NCBI GenBank assembly: GCA_947044365.1
Contig: OX345637.1
Coordinates: forward strand, 15,532,916 to 15,596,915
Source of the DNA: Petrosia ficiformis
Taxonomy: Eukaryota > Porifera > Demospongiae > Haplosclerida > Petrosiidae
DNA length: 64,000 nt
Reading direction: 5' to 3'
Under the pieces are notes generated by a model. It was not told the origin of the DNA, searched no databases, and was given only the letters and a program-made list of their open reading frames with translations. Made by a program: the position numbers and the translations under genes. Position 1 is the first letter of the stretch. Every line of letters starts with the position of its first letter. Below, piece by piece: positions 11,084 through 20,547 of the stretch.

Positions 11084-12079
11084 TATTTATATCATGATGA
11101 AGCCACACTTCAAAGCTTCTGACCAGGTTATACATCTGCTACAGTGATATATTAGGCTTTGATGTTGGATATAACACGGTTTGCGGTTAACACCTGTAAA
11201 TATCAGCTCTATATACCGAATGCTGCATGTACTGACAAGATTTGTAAAACATTGAGATGTACCTTAGTCTTGCGGCCTGTCCTAAAACTGACACGAACTC
11301 CCATCTTCGTAAATAATGCCTTTGATAAACTCAGAAGACGTCATCAACCGTAGCAAAGTGTATACAGCTAGACAAAGAAACCATGGCTTTCTTAGTTGGA
11401 GGTATGTTCTCTTTTTCCATTTCTAACAAGGAGGATTTCTCGTGGATATAGTTGACAAAACCAGAGAACTTTAGAGAAGCTATACGCAGCCTTATTATAA
11501 CCATTTTGCATAATACATGTACAGATGTGTGGCTATTTCTACAATATGTATATAATAATAAACTATATATATATTATAATATATAATTTAATTATGGTAT
11601 TATAACTAAATAGTATGGCACACCTAGTATTCATTCAATAGATGTGTGTACATTTCTAATGAGAGGCTATACAAATACTACCAAGAATTACTATAGAAAC
11701 ACGTACCAATTAGGCCATGTGGTATTGAGGTCACAGAATGAAGTCACTCTTTAATGGTCATGTACACCTTTTTCTTAGAATTGATATAAAACTAACATAT
11801 AGATATATAATGAATGAAATTGTCTATTAGACATTAGTCATAAATGTTGCTTTTAATGACAAAGACCTTCTAACATTATAAACCTGTATAATCCAATAAG
11901 AGTATATAGGATTTTTATTTTGGGTGGGATGCATGAATATTTAGTGTACTGTTTTAGCTGCAAAATACTGAAATAAATCAAAATTGAGTGAAAATATTTT
12001 CTGCTTTGGAATTGTGTATCTACATATCAAACTTCAACATTAGCAAGACACAATGTAGGAGGTCTGAAGGTATTGCTTT
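11084..12079. other. Spacer between Gypsy element 1 and oxidase pseudogene
   Basis: No gene seen. About 11510-12030 resembles 1745-2270 upstream of oxidase copy A, with shared phrases such as GAGAGGCTATACAAATACTA and GGTCACAGAATGAAGTCA. This is the 5' flank of the second duplication unit. Confidence 0.6.
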
Positions 12080-12925
12080 TTAACAAACAATAATACATTT
12101 ATTCTTTACTTTATTCAGCTATTTCTCATGACAAACGAAAGACAATCACAGTTTCTGCTTCCAATACTTTGATGTTTAAATTTTATTTCCATTTAAATCC
12201 AATTCTCATAAATGTTACAATGGCTGGATTACTGGATGTCATGTAAGTAGTACATGATGTGTAACTCTTATACGTATTTTGAATTCATAATTATTTTTTC
12301 ATAGCACTGTATGTAAATGATAATAATTAGCTATTATGCATGTATCATTCTAAAAACAAAATTGTTAGTTAAACTTACTAATAATAATTTATTGATGTAT
12401 GACTACCCATGGTATTGTACTACAGTGGCAACTCTCTAGTTCTGACTACTTTAATAATAATTGTGTATTGCTGTAAAATAAAGTTGTTAATTTTTTGGTT
12501 ACCTCAGTTGCAAGACATAAAATATTGTAAATTTATTTTGAAACACTTCTTTATAAGTAGGTTGCAGCTGTCTAAATTAGACCGGTGCATTATGTCCAAA
12601 CTACACAAACATGGTGTGCCCATCAAGCCACTATCTTAGAGGAGGTGGGAGATTGTATGGGATAGTGTTCATTTCGGATAGAATAGTGGAGTGGCCTCTT
12701 AAACAAGTGCAGGTGCTTATCCATCTTCAAACATGATTTACTACCTCTTTTTATCAAGTAAACATGTATAGCTACTTATCAAATATATAATATTGATATA
12801 CTGGTATATACTCAGCGATATCACATAATGTTTAGCACCACTAGTATATAGACTTCATCTCTTACCTTACTTGTTTTTCAATATTAGTAAAGATCATCAA
12901 GTGTATAAGATAATCTCATTCTATA

Positions 12926-13539
12926 CACTGTAAAAAATAATAGGTTATTTTAACCTTCAGTTGGTTACAGGAGTTTCAATGTAAATCTATTTACCTGAAT
13001 GCTGATTTGTTTTTCCTGTTAGGTAACATTTACAAGTCACAGTTCATTTGATCTTGATCTTCATAAAGTACATGTTGTAATAAGCCATATGGTAACAAAT
13101 ATATTAATATGTAGCTATATACACAACATAGTATTATAGGTGGTGTATTATATTAGTATTCCAATTCTAACATCTGCGAAAACAACAGATGTTACTTGCT
13201 CATTTCAGAGTAATTAGTACAATTATGTACATCAATTTGTAATTATAATAGTAAATAAAATCTGTTGTTCTCCACAGAAATTCGAGAAGTTGGCAGACAT
13301 TGTACGTAATTACTAAGTGATTTACATATACTATTTTTGAAGTAGATTGTATTATTTTTGGTACCATTCCATATTACGGCATATACTCTATATACTAATC
13401 AAGAAGTAAATTACTACTTGTAAACATTACCTATAATATTATAATAAGAAAAGAAATCAATATTAGTCTGAGGAGTATATTATTAATATTGTATTGAAAC
13501 TCAAATGAGTGTTAAAATAACCCATTAATTTTTACAGTG
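12926..13539. mobile_element. TA-flanked inverted-repeat MITE, copy 1
   Basis: A 614-bp element begins CACTGTAAAAA and ends TTTTTACAGTG, with further inverted matches (GGTTATTTTAAC / GTTAAAATAACC). It is flanked by TA on both sides, as for Tc1/mariner-type insertions. No transposase ORF is seen. A truncated copy in opposite orientation lies at 22156-22582. Confidence 0.75.
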
Positions 13540-14071
13540 TAATAATTATTGGAATGTTATTACTTTGTCATAAAAACTGTCTATTACAGTACTACAGCAT
13601 GTCAACATGCAAAAAGGAAATATATTATAGTTATCTGCAAATGAGAAATTACCTTTAATCATAACTGTAATAATTTTAGCTATCCTTTGCTGGAGAGTAC
13701 ATTTATTTATATATTTCACATCTTACACAGGGTTTAGGATGGGATCAGTCTAGTGTTTATGATTGGATAACATCTGTACTGGTCAATAGCTCGGGAAAAC
13801 TGAGAACTTTCAAAGAAAGAAATCAAACAGATAATGAACTGTTGTCTGCAATTATAGAAGGTTAGTTTCGAAATCAAAAGATAATTTACTGGCTATGTTG
13901 CACTCTTAGTTTCGTTTTTCTCAGATCTGCTATCACCTGTACCAGAGGTTCTTGTTGACTTTATAAAGGAAATATTTATACATTTATATCACTCAACCTT
14001 GCTGTTAGTGAGGGGCATATACCGCTCACTCAATATCATCAAAATACTATCTTATTACTATAGTATTAGTA

Positions 14072-14242
14072 TGTAACAATGGACATTGTTAGTATTATAA
14101 GTATTACATGATTATAGTTGTTCTTTTTGTAATCCTATATAATGTTGTCTGTCTAATTGTCTCATCCTGTCTGTCTATATGAACCCTTGCAAATTATTAT
14201 TAAAGAGAGTTAATATCTCCAATTCAATCAAGTCTTGTTACA
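14072..14242 (+). repeat. 5' LTR of Gypsy element 2
   Basis: 171 bp, TGTAACA to TGTTACA. The TATA-like box near 14176 reads TATATGAAC here, whereas the 3' LTR reads TATATAAAC. An ATTAAAG poly(A)-type signal follows. Confidence 0.93.
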
Positions 14243-14259
14243 TTGGTGGCAGAGGTGGG

Positions 14260-17121
14260 ATGGCAGTTCAAGCATACGTCAAAGCTCCAAAACCTTATGC
14301 TGTTGGAAGTGACTTCTCCCTCTGGGTGAAGCGGTTTGAGTCTTATGCCAAAGCTGTTAAGGTTGCAGATGAGCAGATATCAGATGCTCTGTTGTCCTTG
14401 TTAGATGATAGTGCCTTCCGGGCTTTTGACTTGCTGGGTTTAACCGAAGAACAAGTTAGGGATTATAAACAACTAGTGGGAGCACTGAAAAAACGTTTTG
14501 CCCCAACTACTGGTGAAGCTGAACTCCGCTTTCAGTTTGGACAAAGGTGCCAAAAACCTTCTGAATCATTCGATGAATTTGTTGATGCTATTGTCGATCT
14601 GGTGAACCGTGCGTATCCCGAAATGGAAGCGGGAACAAGGATGAACTTAGTCAGGGATCGCTTCATTGCGGGCGTGAGAGCTGATTTCATTCAAGAAAGA
14701 CTACTACTACAAGCCCCCGTTTCCCTAGATGAAGCACGTCGAATAGCAAAGGAGTTGTATGCTGCAAGGTCTGCTAGAAAGCGTATGCAGACTTCTGCTA
14801 CAGAAATATACAATTTATCTACGTCCAGTGACCAAGAAGAGATTAAACCAAGTGGAGTAGCAGTCATATCTACCAACGTCGAACTACAACATGCCGTCCA
14901 AAGAAATACGGAGATATTAGAACAACTGGGTAGACAGATTAAACTACTGCAGACCAATAGACCAATGGTCCCGGTGCGATATTCGGCCAAGCAAGTAAGA
15001 TGCTGGATTTGTGGCAAACTTGGACACATAAAAAGGCACTGCACAGCACGAATGACAGGAGGTAGCAACAGTATCTCTGAGGGAGCAGTTTATGTGTCAG
15101 GGATCATAAATGATAAAGAAACAAAAATACTAGTGGACACAGGATCTGCTGTTACTATTGTAAATAAATCTTTCTTGGAATTGCCCAAGGAGACTGAATT
15201 GAATCAATCGGTATCTACACCAGTCGTGGTTGCAAACGGCCAGCCTCTATCCATCCTGGGAGTAATGCCAGTAAGCATATCAATTGCTGGAATAAAATAT
15301 AACCATGAAGCAATGATCACTAATGATATTACTCATGACTGTTTATTGGGAACTGATTTCCTGATTCCACATGCTTGTACTATTGATCTAAAGCAACATC
15401 GACTTCTAATTGGTAACAAGTCAACTGAACTCATTACTACTGAACAAGCCATGCAGAGTAAAAAAAAAGTATGCCATATTTCACTTTCATCTACCACGGT
15501 AATTCGTGATAGAGAAGAAAAGCTGCTATGGGCTGAAGTTCGTCACCCTGAAGGAGAGCAAGTCAGTTATCCTGGTGTTGTAGAACCAAGGGAGGAGGTC
15601 TTAAGTAAACATCCAATAATGGTTGCTAGAGTACTAGCTATCCCAGGTGAGGATAAATTGATCCCTATTAGAATTACGAATCTAACTGTGTTACCTATTA
15701 CATTGTATAAGGGTCAGACCATTGGTAATTTTTGCCCATTTTTACATTATTCAGAGAAATCACAAGAATGTTTCTACCAGGAAGTCTGTTCTGTTGAGAC
15801 AACCAAAATCAATGTTGATCATCCACCCAAGCAACCCACACTAAAGGAACTAAAGATTCCTGTTGAAGGGCTAACGATAGATCAGATTGAAAAATTAAAA
15901 AATCTGATACGGGATTTTCCAACCATCTTTTCTCAAGGAAAACATGATCTTGGTCGAACTAACCTGACTTATCATTATATTGATACTGGCTCGGCTGCTC
16001 CTATTAAGCAGATGCCTCGTAGGTTACCATTACATAAGAAGCAAGTTGTGGGAAAGCTGATCAGTGAAATGCAAAGTCAAGGGATAATACAACCTTCAAA
16101 GTCTCCATGGGCATCTATTGTCTTAGTGAAAAAGAAGAATGGGTCTATAAGGTTCTGTATCGATTATAGGAAATTGAATAAAGAAACAAAAAAAGACTCA
16201 TATCCATTACCTCGTGTTGATGACCTGCTTGATGACCTAGCTGATGCCAAGTGGTTTTCTACAATAGACTTAGCTAGTGGATACTGGCAGGTGGAAGTCA
16301 GTCCAGAAGATCAAGAAAAAACGGCCTTCACTACTCCTCATGGGCTTTATCAGTTTAAAGTTATGCCATTTGGGCTATGTAATGCTCCCAGCACCTTCCA
16401 ACGGCTGATGGAGTTGGTTTTAGCTGGTCTACGATGGGACACGTGCTTATCATACCTAGATGATATCATTGTATTTGGTCGTACATTTCCAGAACATCTT
16501 GAACGACTTTATGAAGTATTTAGCCGACTTCAGCAAGCTAACCTTAAGATCAATTCCCAGAAGTGTCAATTTTTCAGAAAGAGTGTTACATTTCTGGGAC
16601 ATAAAGTCTCCCACGAGGGAATTAGCACTGACCCTGAAAAGACCAATTCTATCCGGAATTGGCCAATTCCAACAGATACCCATGAACTTAAAAGCTTTCT
16701 TGGGCTGGCTTCGTATTACAGGCGTTTTATACCAAATTTTGCTGAAATTACTGCGCCCATGGCTCAGTTAACTCAGAAGAAGGAAATTGTATGGACAGAA
16801 GAATGCATCCGGTCATTTGAAACTATCAAAAAGAAATTAACGAATGCCCCTGTCTTAGGATTCCCCAGTCAGTCTGAAAAATTCTACCTAGATACCGACG
16901 CCAGTAATAATTCAATAGGTGCTGTACTATCACAAATCCAGAATGGCCAGGAGAAGGTGATTGCATATGGCAGTCGTACTCTAACAAAAGCAGAGAAAAA
17001 TTATTCAGTAACAAGAAAAGAGTTGCTAGCACTAGTGTATTTTATGCAACATTTTCGTTATTATTTACTAGGAAGACCATTTGTGGCTCGTACAGACCAT
17101 GCTGCCCTACAATGGATATAA
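14260..17121 (+). CDS. Gag-protease-RT-RNase H of Gypsy element 2, ends at in-frame stop
   Basis: Starts at the ATG 18 bases past the 5' LTR and runs 953 residues. It carries a Gag capsid-like region, one zinc knuckle (CWICGKLGHIKRHC, about residue 248), an aspartic protease (LVDTGSAVT), reverse transcriptase (STIDLASGYWQVEV, MPFGLCNAPSTFQ, catalytic YLDDIIVFG) and RNase H (DTDASNNSIGAVL, ARTDHAAL). The frame stops at TAA 17119-17121, at the end of RNase H. The same frame continues open for 570 more codons with the expected sequence, so this is one nonsense change in an otherwise intact polyprotein. Confidence 0.92.
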   Translation: MAVQAYVKAPKPYAVGSDFSLWVKRFESYAKAVKVADEQISDALLSLLDDSAFRAFDLLGLTEEQVRDYKQLVGALKKRFAPTTGEAELRFQFGQRCQKPSESFDEFVDAIVDLVNRAYPEMEAGTRMNLVRDRFIAGVRADFIQERLLLQAPVSLDEARRIAKELYAARSARKRMQTSATEIYNLSTSSDQEEIKPSGVAVISTNVELQHAVQRNTEILEQLGRQIKLLQTNRPMVPVRYSAKQVRCWICGKLGHIKRHCTARMTGGSNSISEGAVYVSGIINDKETKILVDTGSAVTIVNKSFLELPKETELNQSVSTPVVVANGQPLSILGVMPVSISIAGIKYNHEAMITNDITHDCLLGTDFLIPHACTIDLKQHRLLIGNKSTELITTEQAMQSKKKVCHISLSSTTVIRDREEKLLWAEVRHPEGEQVSYPGVVEPREEVLSKHPIMVARVLAIPGEDKLIPIRITNLTVLPITLYKGQTIGNFCPFLHYSEKSQECFYQEVCSVETTKINVDHPPKQPTLKELKIPVEGLTIDQIEKLKNLIRDFPTIFSQGKHDLGRTNLTYHYIDTGSAAPIKQMPRRLPLHKKQVVGKLISEMQSQGIIQPSKSPWASIVLVKKKNGSIRFCIDYRKLNKETKKDSYPLPRVDDLLDDLADAKWFSTIDLASGYWQVEVSPEDQEKTAFTTPHGLYQFKVMPFGLCNAPSTFQRLMELVLAGLRWDTCLSYLDDIIVFGRTFPEHLERLYEVFSRLQQANLKINSQKCQFFRKSVTFLGHKVSHEGISTDPEKTNSIRNWPIPTDTHELKSFLGLASYYRRFIPNFAEITAPMAQLTQKKEIVWTEECIRSFETIKKKLTNAPVLGFPSQSEKFYLDTDASNNSIGAVLSQIQNGQEKVIAYGSRTLTKAEKNYSVTRKELLALVYFMQHFRYYLLGRPFVARTDHAALQWI

Positions 17122-18831
17122 GGGTTTAAACATCCAGAGGGACAACTAGCAAGATGGCTCGAACAGCTACAAGAATTCGAGTTCAAATGCGAATACCGTC
17201 CAGGGAAGACTCACCAAAATGCTGATGCTATGTCCAGATGTCCAGTCAACCAACAGGAAAGAGGAAGCTATCAAACAGCAAACCTACAAATCATATCATC
17301 AGTCTCTCCCATCCCTTGCTACAATCCCCCTGAGATCAGAGATGCACAGTATGCTGATCCAACATTAAGACCAGTTTTTGATTGGTTTATGTCAGGAGCA
17401 AGACCCGCAACCCCTGAGGGTCTCCCAGCACCAGTTCAAAGTCTCTGGGCAGAATGGAAGCAACTAGAGATGGATCCTAATACTGGTATCCTCTATCGCA
17501 AGTGGGAGTCGGACAACCGCGGCTTGCCCTCTCTACAGTTGATAGTACCACAACAGTGGACAGCTAAGATCATTCAGTCCTTACATAATGGTTGTGGTGG
17601 GGGACATTTGGGATTCTCCAGGACTTTATCAAAACTACAGGAAAGGTTTCATTGGTTTAAGATGAAGGATGATGTGGATAGATGGTGTAAGGAATGCCAT
17701 TTATGTGCTAGTGGGAAATCACCTCCAAAACACAGGAGAGCACCATTGAAGACTAGCAAAGTTGGAAATCCGATGGAGAGAATTGCATTAGATATACTGG
17801 GGCCTCTACCAATCACTAGAGCGGGAAACAAGTATATCTTGGTAATAAGTGACTATTTCACTTGCTGGTCAGAAGCCTATGCTATACCAAACCAAGAAGC
17901 ACCCACAGTAGCCAATAAACTGGTCAATGAATGGATCTGTCGCTATGGAGCTCCCAATTCGATCCATACAGATCAAGGGAGGAACTTTGAATCACACCTC
18001 TTTTCAGAAATATGTGATCTATTGGACATAAAGAAAACACGAACATCACCTTACCATCCCCAGTCAGATGGCCTAGTAGAAAGAATGAACAGGACAATCT
18101 TAATGATGCTAACTGTTGTATTGGAAAAGCATGAAGATTGGGAAATGTGTCTACCAACAGTCATGCTAGCATATCGAGCTAGTGTTCATGAAACTACTGG
18201 CTTCACTCCATTCAAACTCATGTTTAGCAGAGAGATCCGGCTCCCAGTGGATGTTATGTTTGGAAGACCCCCAGATCACCCTGTTGGACATTCCCATTAT
18301 GTCAATAAACTACGAGAAGGGATGGAAAGAATTTTGAGTCAAGTCCATGAAAAGACGAAAGTAGCCCAAAAGCGTCAAAAGGATCACTATGATTCTCGCG
18401 TATTTGGAGGAAGGTACAAGATTGGAGACAAAGTATGGCTATATTTACCTGTTACTTGTAAGGGTAAGTTCCTTCGTCCCTGGAAAGGACCATATACAAT
18501 TTTAGATGTTTTGTCTGATGTGACATATAGAATTCAATTAGATGAGCTAAAGGAAGGACAAAAGAAACGCCAGTCAGTTGTCCATTTTAATAGATTAAAA
18601 CCATGTTACTCAAGAAGTTCTACAAAGTCAATCGAGCACAACTCTGATGGAGGACATTACAGTGATCCAGATGACACTGATGAGGAAGTACTGGTTCCAA
18701 TCCCAGCTAGTACTGATAATGACACAAGTGCATTGACTGATCAAGTGAGAAACACAAACACTCGCGTTGGTCAATACTGGAGTGGGCGCCTCAGAAGTAA
18801 TGTACGACAACCCGATCGATTGACATTCTGA
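17122..18831 (+). CDS. Integrase part of Gypsy element 2 pol (after the stop)
   Basis: Same reading frame as the upstream polyprotein; the first ATG after the stop is at 17230. It contains the end of the RNase H tether (NADAMSRC), the HHCC integrase zinc domain (HLGFSRTL, then CKECHLC) and the DDE core (ALDILGPL, HTDQGRNF, QSDGLVERMNR). A GPY/F-type C-terminal module around WKGPYTILDVL is followed by an acidic tail. It ends at TGA 18829-18831, 29 nt before the 3' LTR. As it stands it would need stop readthrough or internal initiation to be made. Confidence 0.88.
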   Translation, partial: GFKHPEGQLARWLEQLQEFEFKCEYRPGKTHQNADAMSRCPVNQQERGSYQTANLQIISSVSPIPCYNPPEIRDAQYADPTLRPVFDWFMSGARPATPEGLPAPVQSLWAEWKQLEMDPNTGILYRKWESDNRGLPSLQLIVPQQWTAKIIQSLHNGCGGGHLGFSRTLSKLQERFHWFKMKDDVDRWCKECHLCASGKSPPKHRRAPLKTSKVGNPMERIALDILGPLPITRAGNKYILVISDYFTCWSEAYAIPNQEAPTVANKLVNEWICRYGAPNSIHTDQGRNFESHLFSEICDLLDIKKTRTSPYHPQSDGLVERMNRTILMMLTVVLEKHEDWEMCLPTVMLAYRASVHETTGFTPFKLMFSREIRLPVDVMFGRPPDHPVGHSHYVNKLREGMERILSQVHEKTKVAQKRQKDHYDSRVFGGRYKIGDKVWLYLPVTCKGKFLRPWKGPYTILDVLSDVTYRIQLDELKEGQKKRQSVVHFNRLKPCYSRSSTKSIEHNSDGGHYSDPDDTDEEVLVPIPASTDNDTSALTDQVRNTNTRVGQYWSGRLRSNVRQPDRLTF

Positions 18832-18860
18832 AAACAGTAAAGACTTTTGGAAGAGGGCAG

Positions 18861-19031
18861 TGTAACAATGGACATTGTTAGTATTATAAGTATTACATGA
18901 TTATAGTTGTTCTTTTTGTAATCCTATATAATGTTGTCTGTCTAATTGTCTCATCCTGTCTGTCTATATAAACCCTTGCAAATTATTATTAAAGAGAGTT
19001 AATATCTCCAATTCAATCAAGTCTTGTTACA
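18861..19031 (+). repeat. 3' LTR of Gypsy element 2
   Basis: 171 bp and nearly identical to the 5' LTR, with TATATAAAC as its TATA-like box. Confidence 0.93.
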
Positions 19032-19202
19032 GTATTATTATTACATTCTTACCGCAAAATTACTATAATTAATTAGTAATTATTCTTATATTTTGTATTA
19101 TTACTAGTTAAATATTATCAGATTATTATAAATAACATAACAGCGCTTTCTCACAGACAGCGACCCCAAAGACACAAATGCGCATGCGCAATTAAATTCC
19201 AT

Positions 19203-19820
19203 GTGGCTTGATAGTCTCGCGTAGCCAGACCCATCCCACTGCAAGCGAGGGGAAGGGTCTGGTAAAAGCCTGTAGTGCAACTTGTCCCCTGCACCAAGAA
19301 TTCGACGCGCCAATCAAAGATCATTGTAACCCACGCAATTTGCGGAATACTCAATACTACTATGAATGTAAGTAGAAACTGTTAAACGATGAAACTTGAT
19401 CTTCCATAAGGGCTAACAGTGGGCTGACGACAACAACTAGAGATTTGACAACACCTTGATTGTGTCCTGCCAGACGGCTGAACAACAAGGGCAAACATCC
19501 AAAGCAAATGCTTTTTCCGAAGCCAGTAGGAAAGGCAACAAATACATCCTTTTTAGAAACAAATCTCTTGATAACATTGATTTGTTCGGGCTTAAAAGAG
19601 TAGCCTAAGCATTTTCCAACATCAACGATAGTTTCCTCCATTTATTTTTGCAAACTTCGCTCGCAATTCCGCAAATTGCGTGGGTTACAATGACGTTTTG
19701 ATCTTTGATTGGCGCGTCGAATTATTGGGTGCAGGGGACAAGTTGCACTACAGGCTTTTACCAGACCCTTCCCCTCGCTTGCAGTGGGATGGGTCTGGCT
19801 ACGCGAGACTAGTGGCTTGA
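19203..19820. mobile_element. Mutator-like non-autonomous element with RecQ fragment
   Basis: A 600-bp element (19212-19811) is flanked by the perfect 9-bp target duplication GTGGCTTGA (19203-19211 and 19812-19820). Its ends are very long inverted repeats of about 130-140 bp starting TAGTCTCGCGTAGCC. Nine-base duplications with long terminal inverted repeats are the signature of the Mutator (MULE) superfamily. It encodes no transposase; the interior is a helicase gene fragment on the minus strand. Confidence 0.87.
19360..19641 (-). pseudogene. RecQ-like helicase N-terminal fragment captured in transposon
   Basis: A 93-residue minus-strand frame with a RecQ-type start: a Q-motif-like KPEQINVIKRF, Walker A FPTGFGKS (motif I) and motif Ia-like VVVVSPLLALMEDQ. 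It stops soon after (SFNSFYLHS). Motifs II (DEVH) through VI are missing, so it cannot be a working helicase. It lies wholly between the inverted repeats of the Mutator-like element, which suggests gene-fragment capture. Confidence 0.8.
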
Positions 19821-20166
19821 AGACACTTATCAAAATGGCGTCCAATTCGAGATCAAATCTCTGTAGTCGTTCAGACTCTCTTTTTTTCATAGTACCTGCA
19901 AATATTATCTCCGTACTTGTAGACAAGATGTTTACTATAAATACTACTGGAATGGTGCTAGAATCATTGTGATAGTTCGACGATTTGTCAATGATGGATG
20001 TCTGCTCAGTTGTCTTCATAGGCTCATAGCTACAGAATTCAAGGTAAAGTGACGGATTTTCGATGGTGGACAATCTCTGGATGAGAGTGATAAATCGCAT
20101 TGGTGGATCAAAACCAATGCCACAACTTCATTTGCCACCAGTAAAAGGAAAAAAGAATGGCTTCTG

Positions 20167-20547
20167 TATGTCAACTAGTCTCGCAAGCCAGACTCCTCCC
20201 CTTTTTGAGATCGGGTGGTGGGAAGGAAATCTAGTCAATCGAGTTGACTTTTCTGTCCCAGCTAAGGAATTTGGTCGCAGGTGTTGGTATGAAAATTAGA
20301 CCACATGTAAACTGTGAAATTCGTTTTTACTCGTTAGAAAATAGCGAGTGAAAGTGTAAAACTGTTGTTGTTACTCTTTTGTCTTTTTAAACTACATATG
20401 ACGTTCCTGGAAGATTATGCTATCTTAGTTTTTTAACACAGATGTAGAATAAATAATAACAACGATATTACTTGATTGATCAGACTCCCTCCCCGCCATC
20501 CGATCTCAAAAAGGGGAGGAGTCTGGCTCGCAAGACTATATGTCAAC
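20167..20547. mobile_element. Second Mutator-like non-autonomous element
   Basis: A 363-bp element (20176-20538) is flanked by the perfect 9-bp duplication TATGTCAAC (20167-20175 and 20539-20547). Inverted repeats of about 50 bp begin TAGTCTCGCAAGCCAGACTC and share the TAGTCTCGC terminus of the neighbour at 19212. Without it, the flanks rejoin to match intron 5 of oxidase copy B, which confirms the insertion. No coding capacity. Confidence 0.87.

Larger units (their letters stand above)
14072..19031 (+). mobile_element. Ty3/Gypsy LTR retrotransposon 2, recent insertion
   Basis: Complete 4.96-kb element. The two 171-bp LTRs begin TGTAACA and end TGTTACA, a perfect 7-bp inverted repeat. By eye they differ at one position (TATATGAAC versus TATATAAAC), so insertion is recent. 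A TGGTGGCAGAGG primer-binding-site-like sequence follows the 5' LTR and a purine-rich GGAAGAGGGCAG precedes the 3' LTR. AGTAT occurs on both outer sides if the terminal T and A are counted with the flanks, so the exact target duplication is ambiguous. Gag, protease, RT, RNase H and integrase are in one frame broken by a single stop. Confidence 0.93.

Noticed and set aside
19642..20100. 152-residue minus-strand frame
   Set aside because: It runs through a Mutator-like inverted repeat and the decayed oxidase exon 5 antisense; no recognisable domain and inconsistent with the insertions mapped there.
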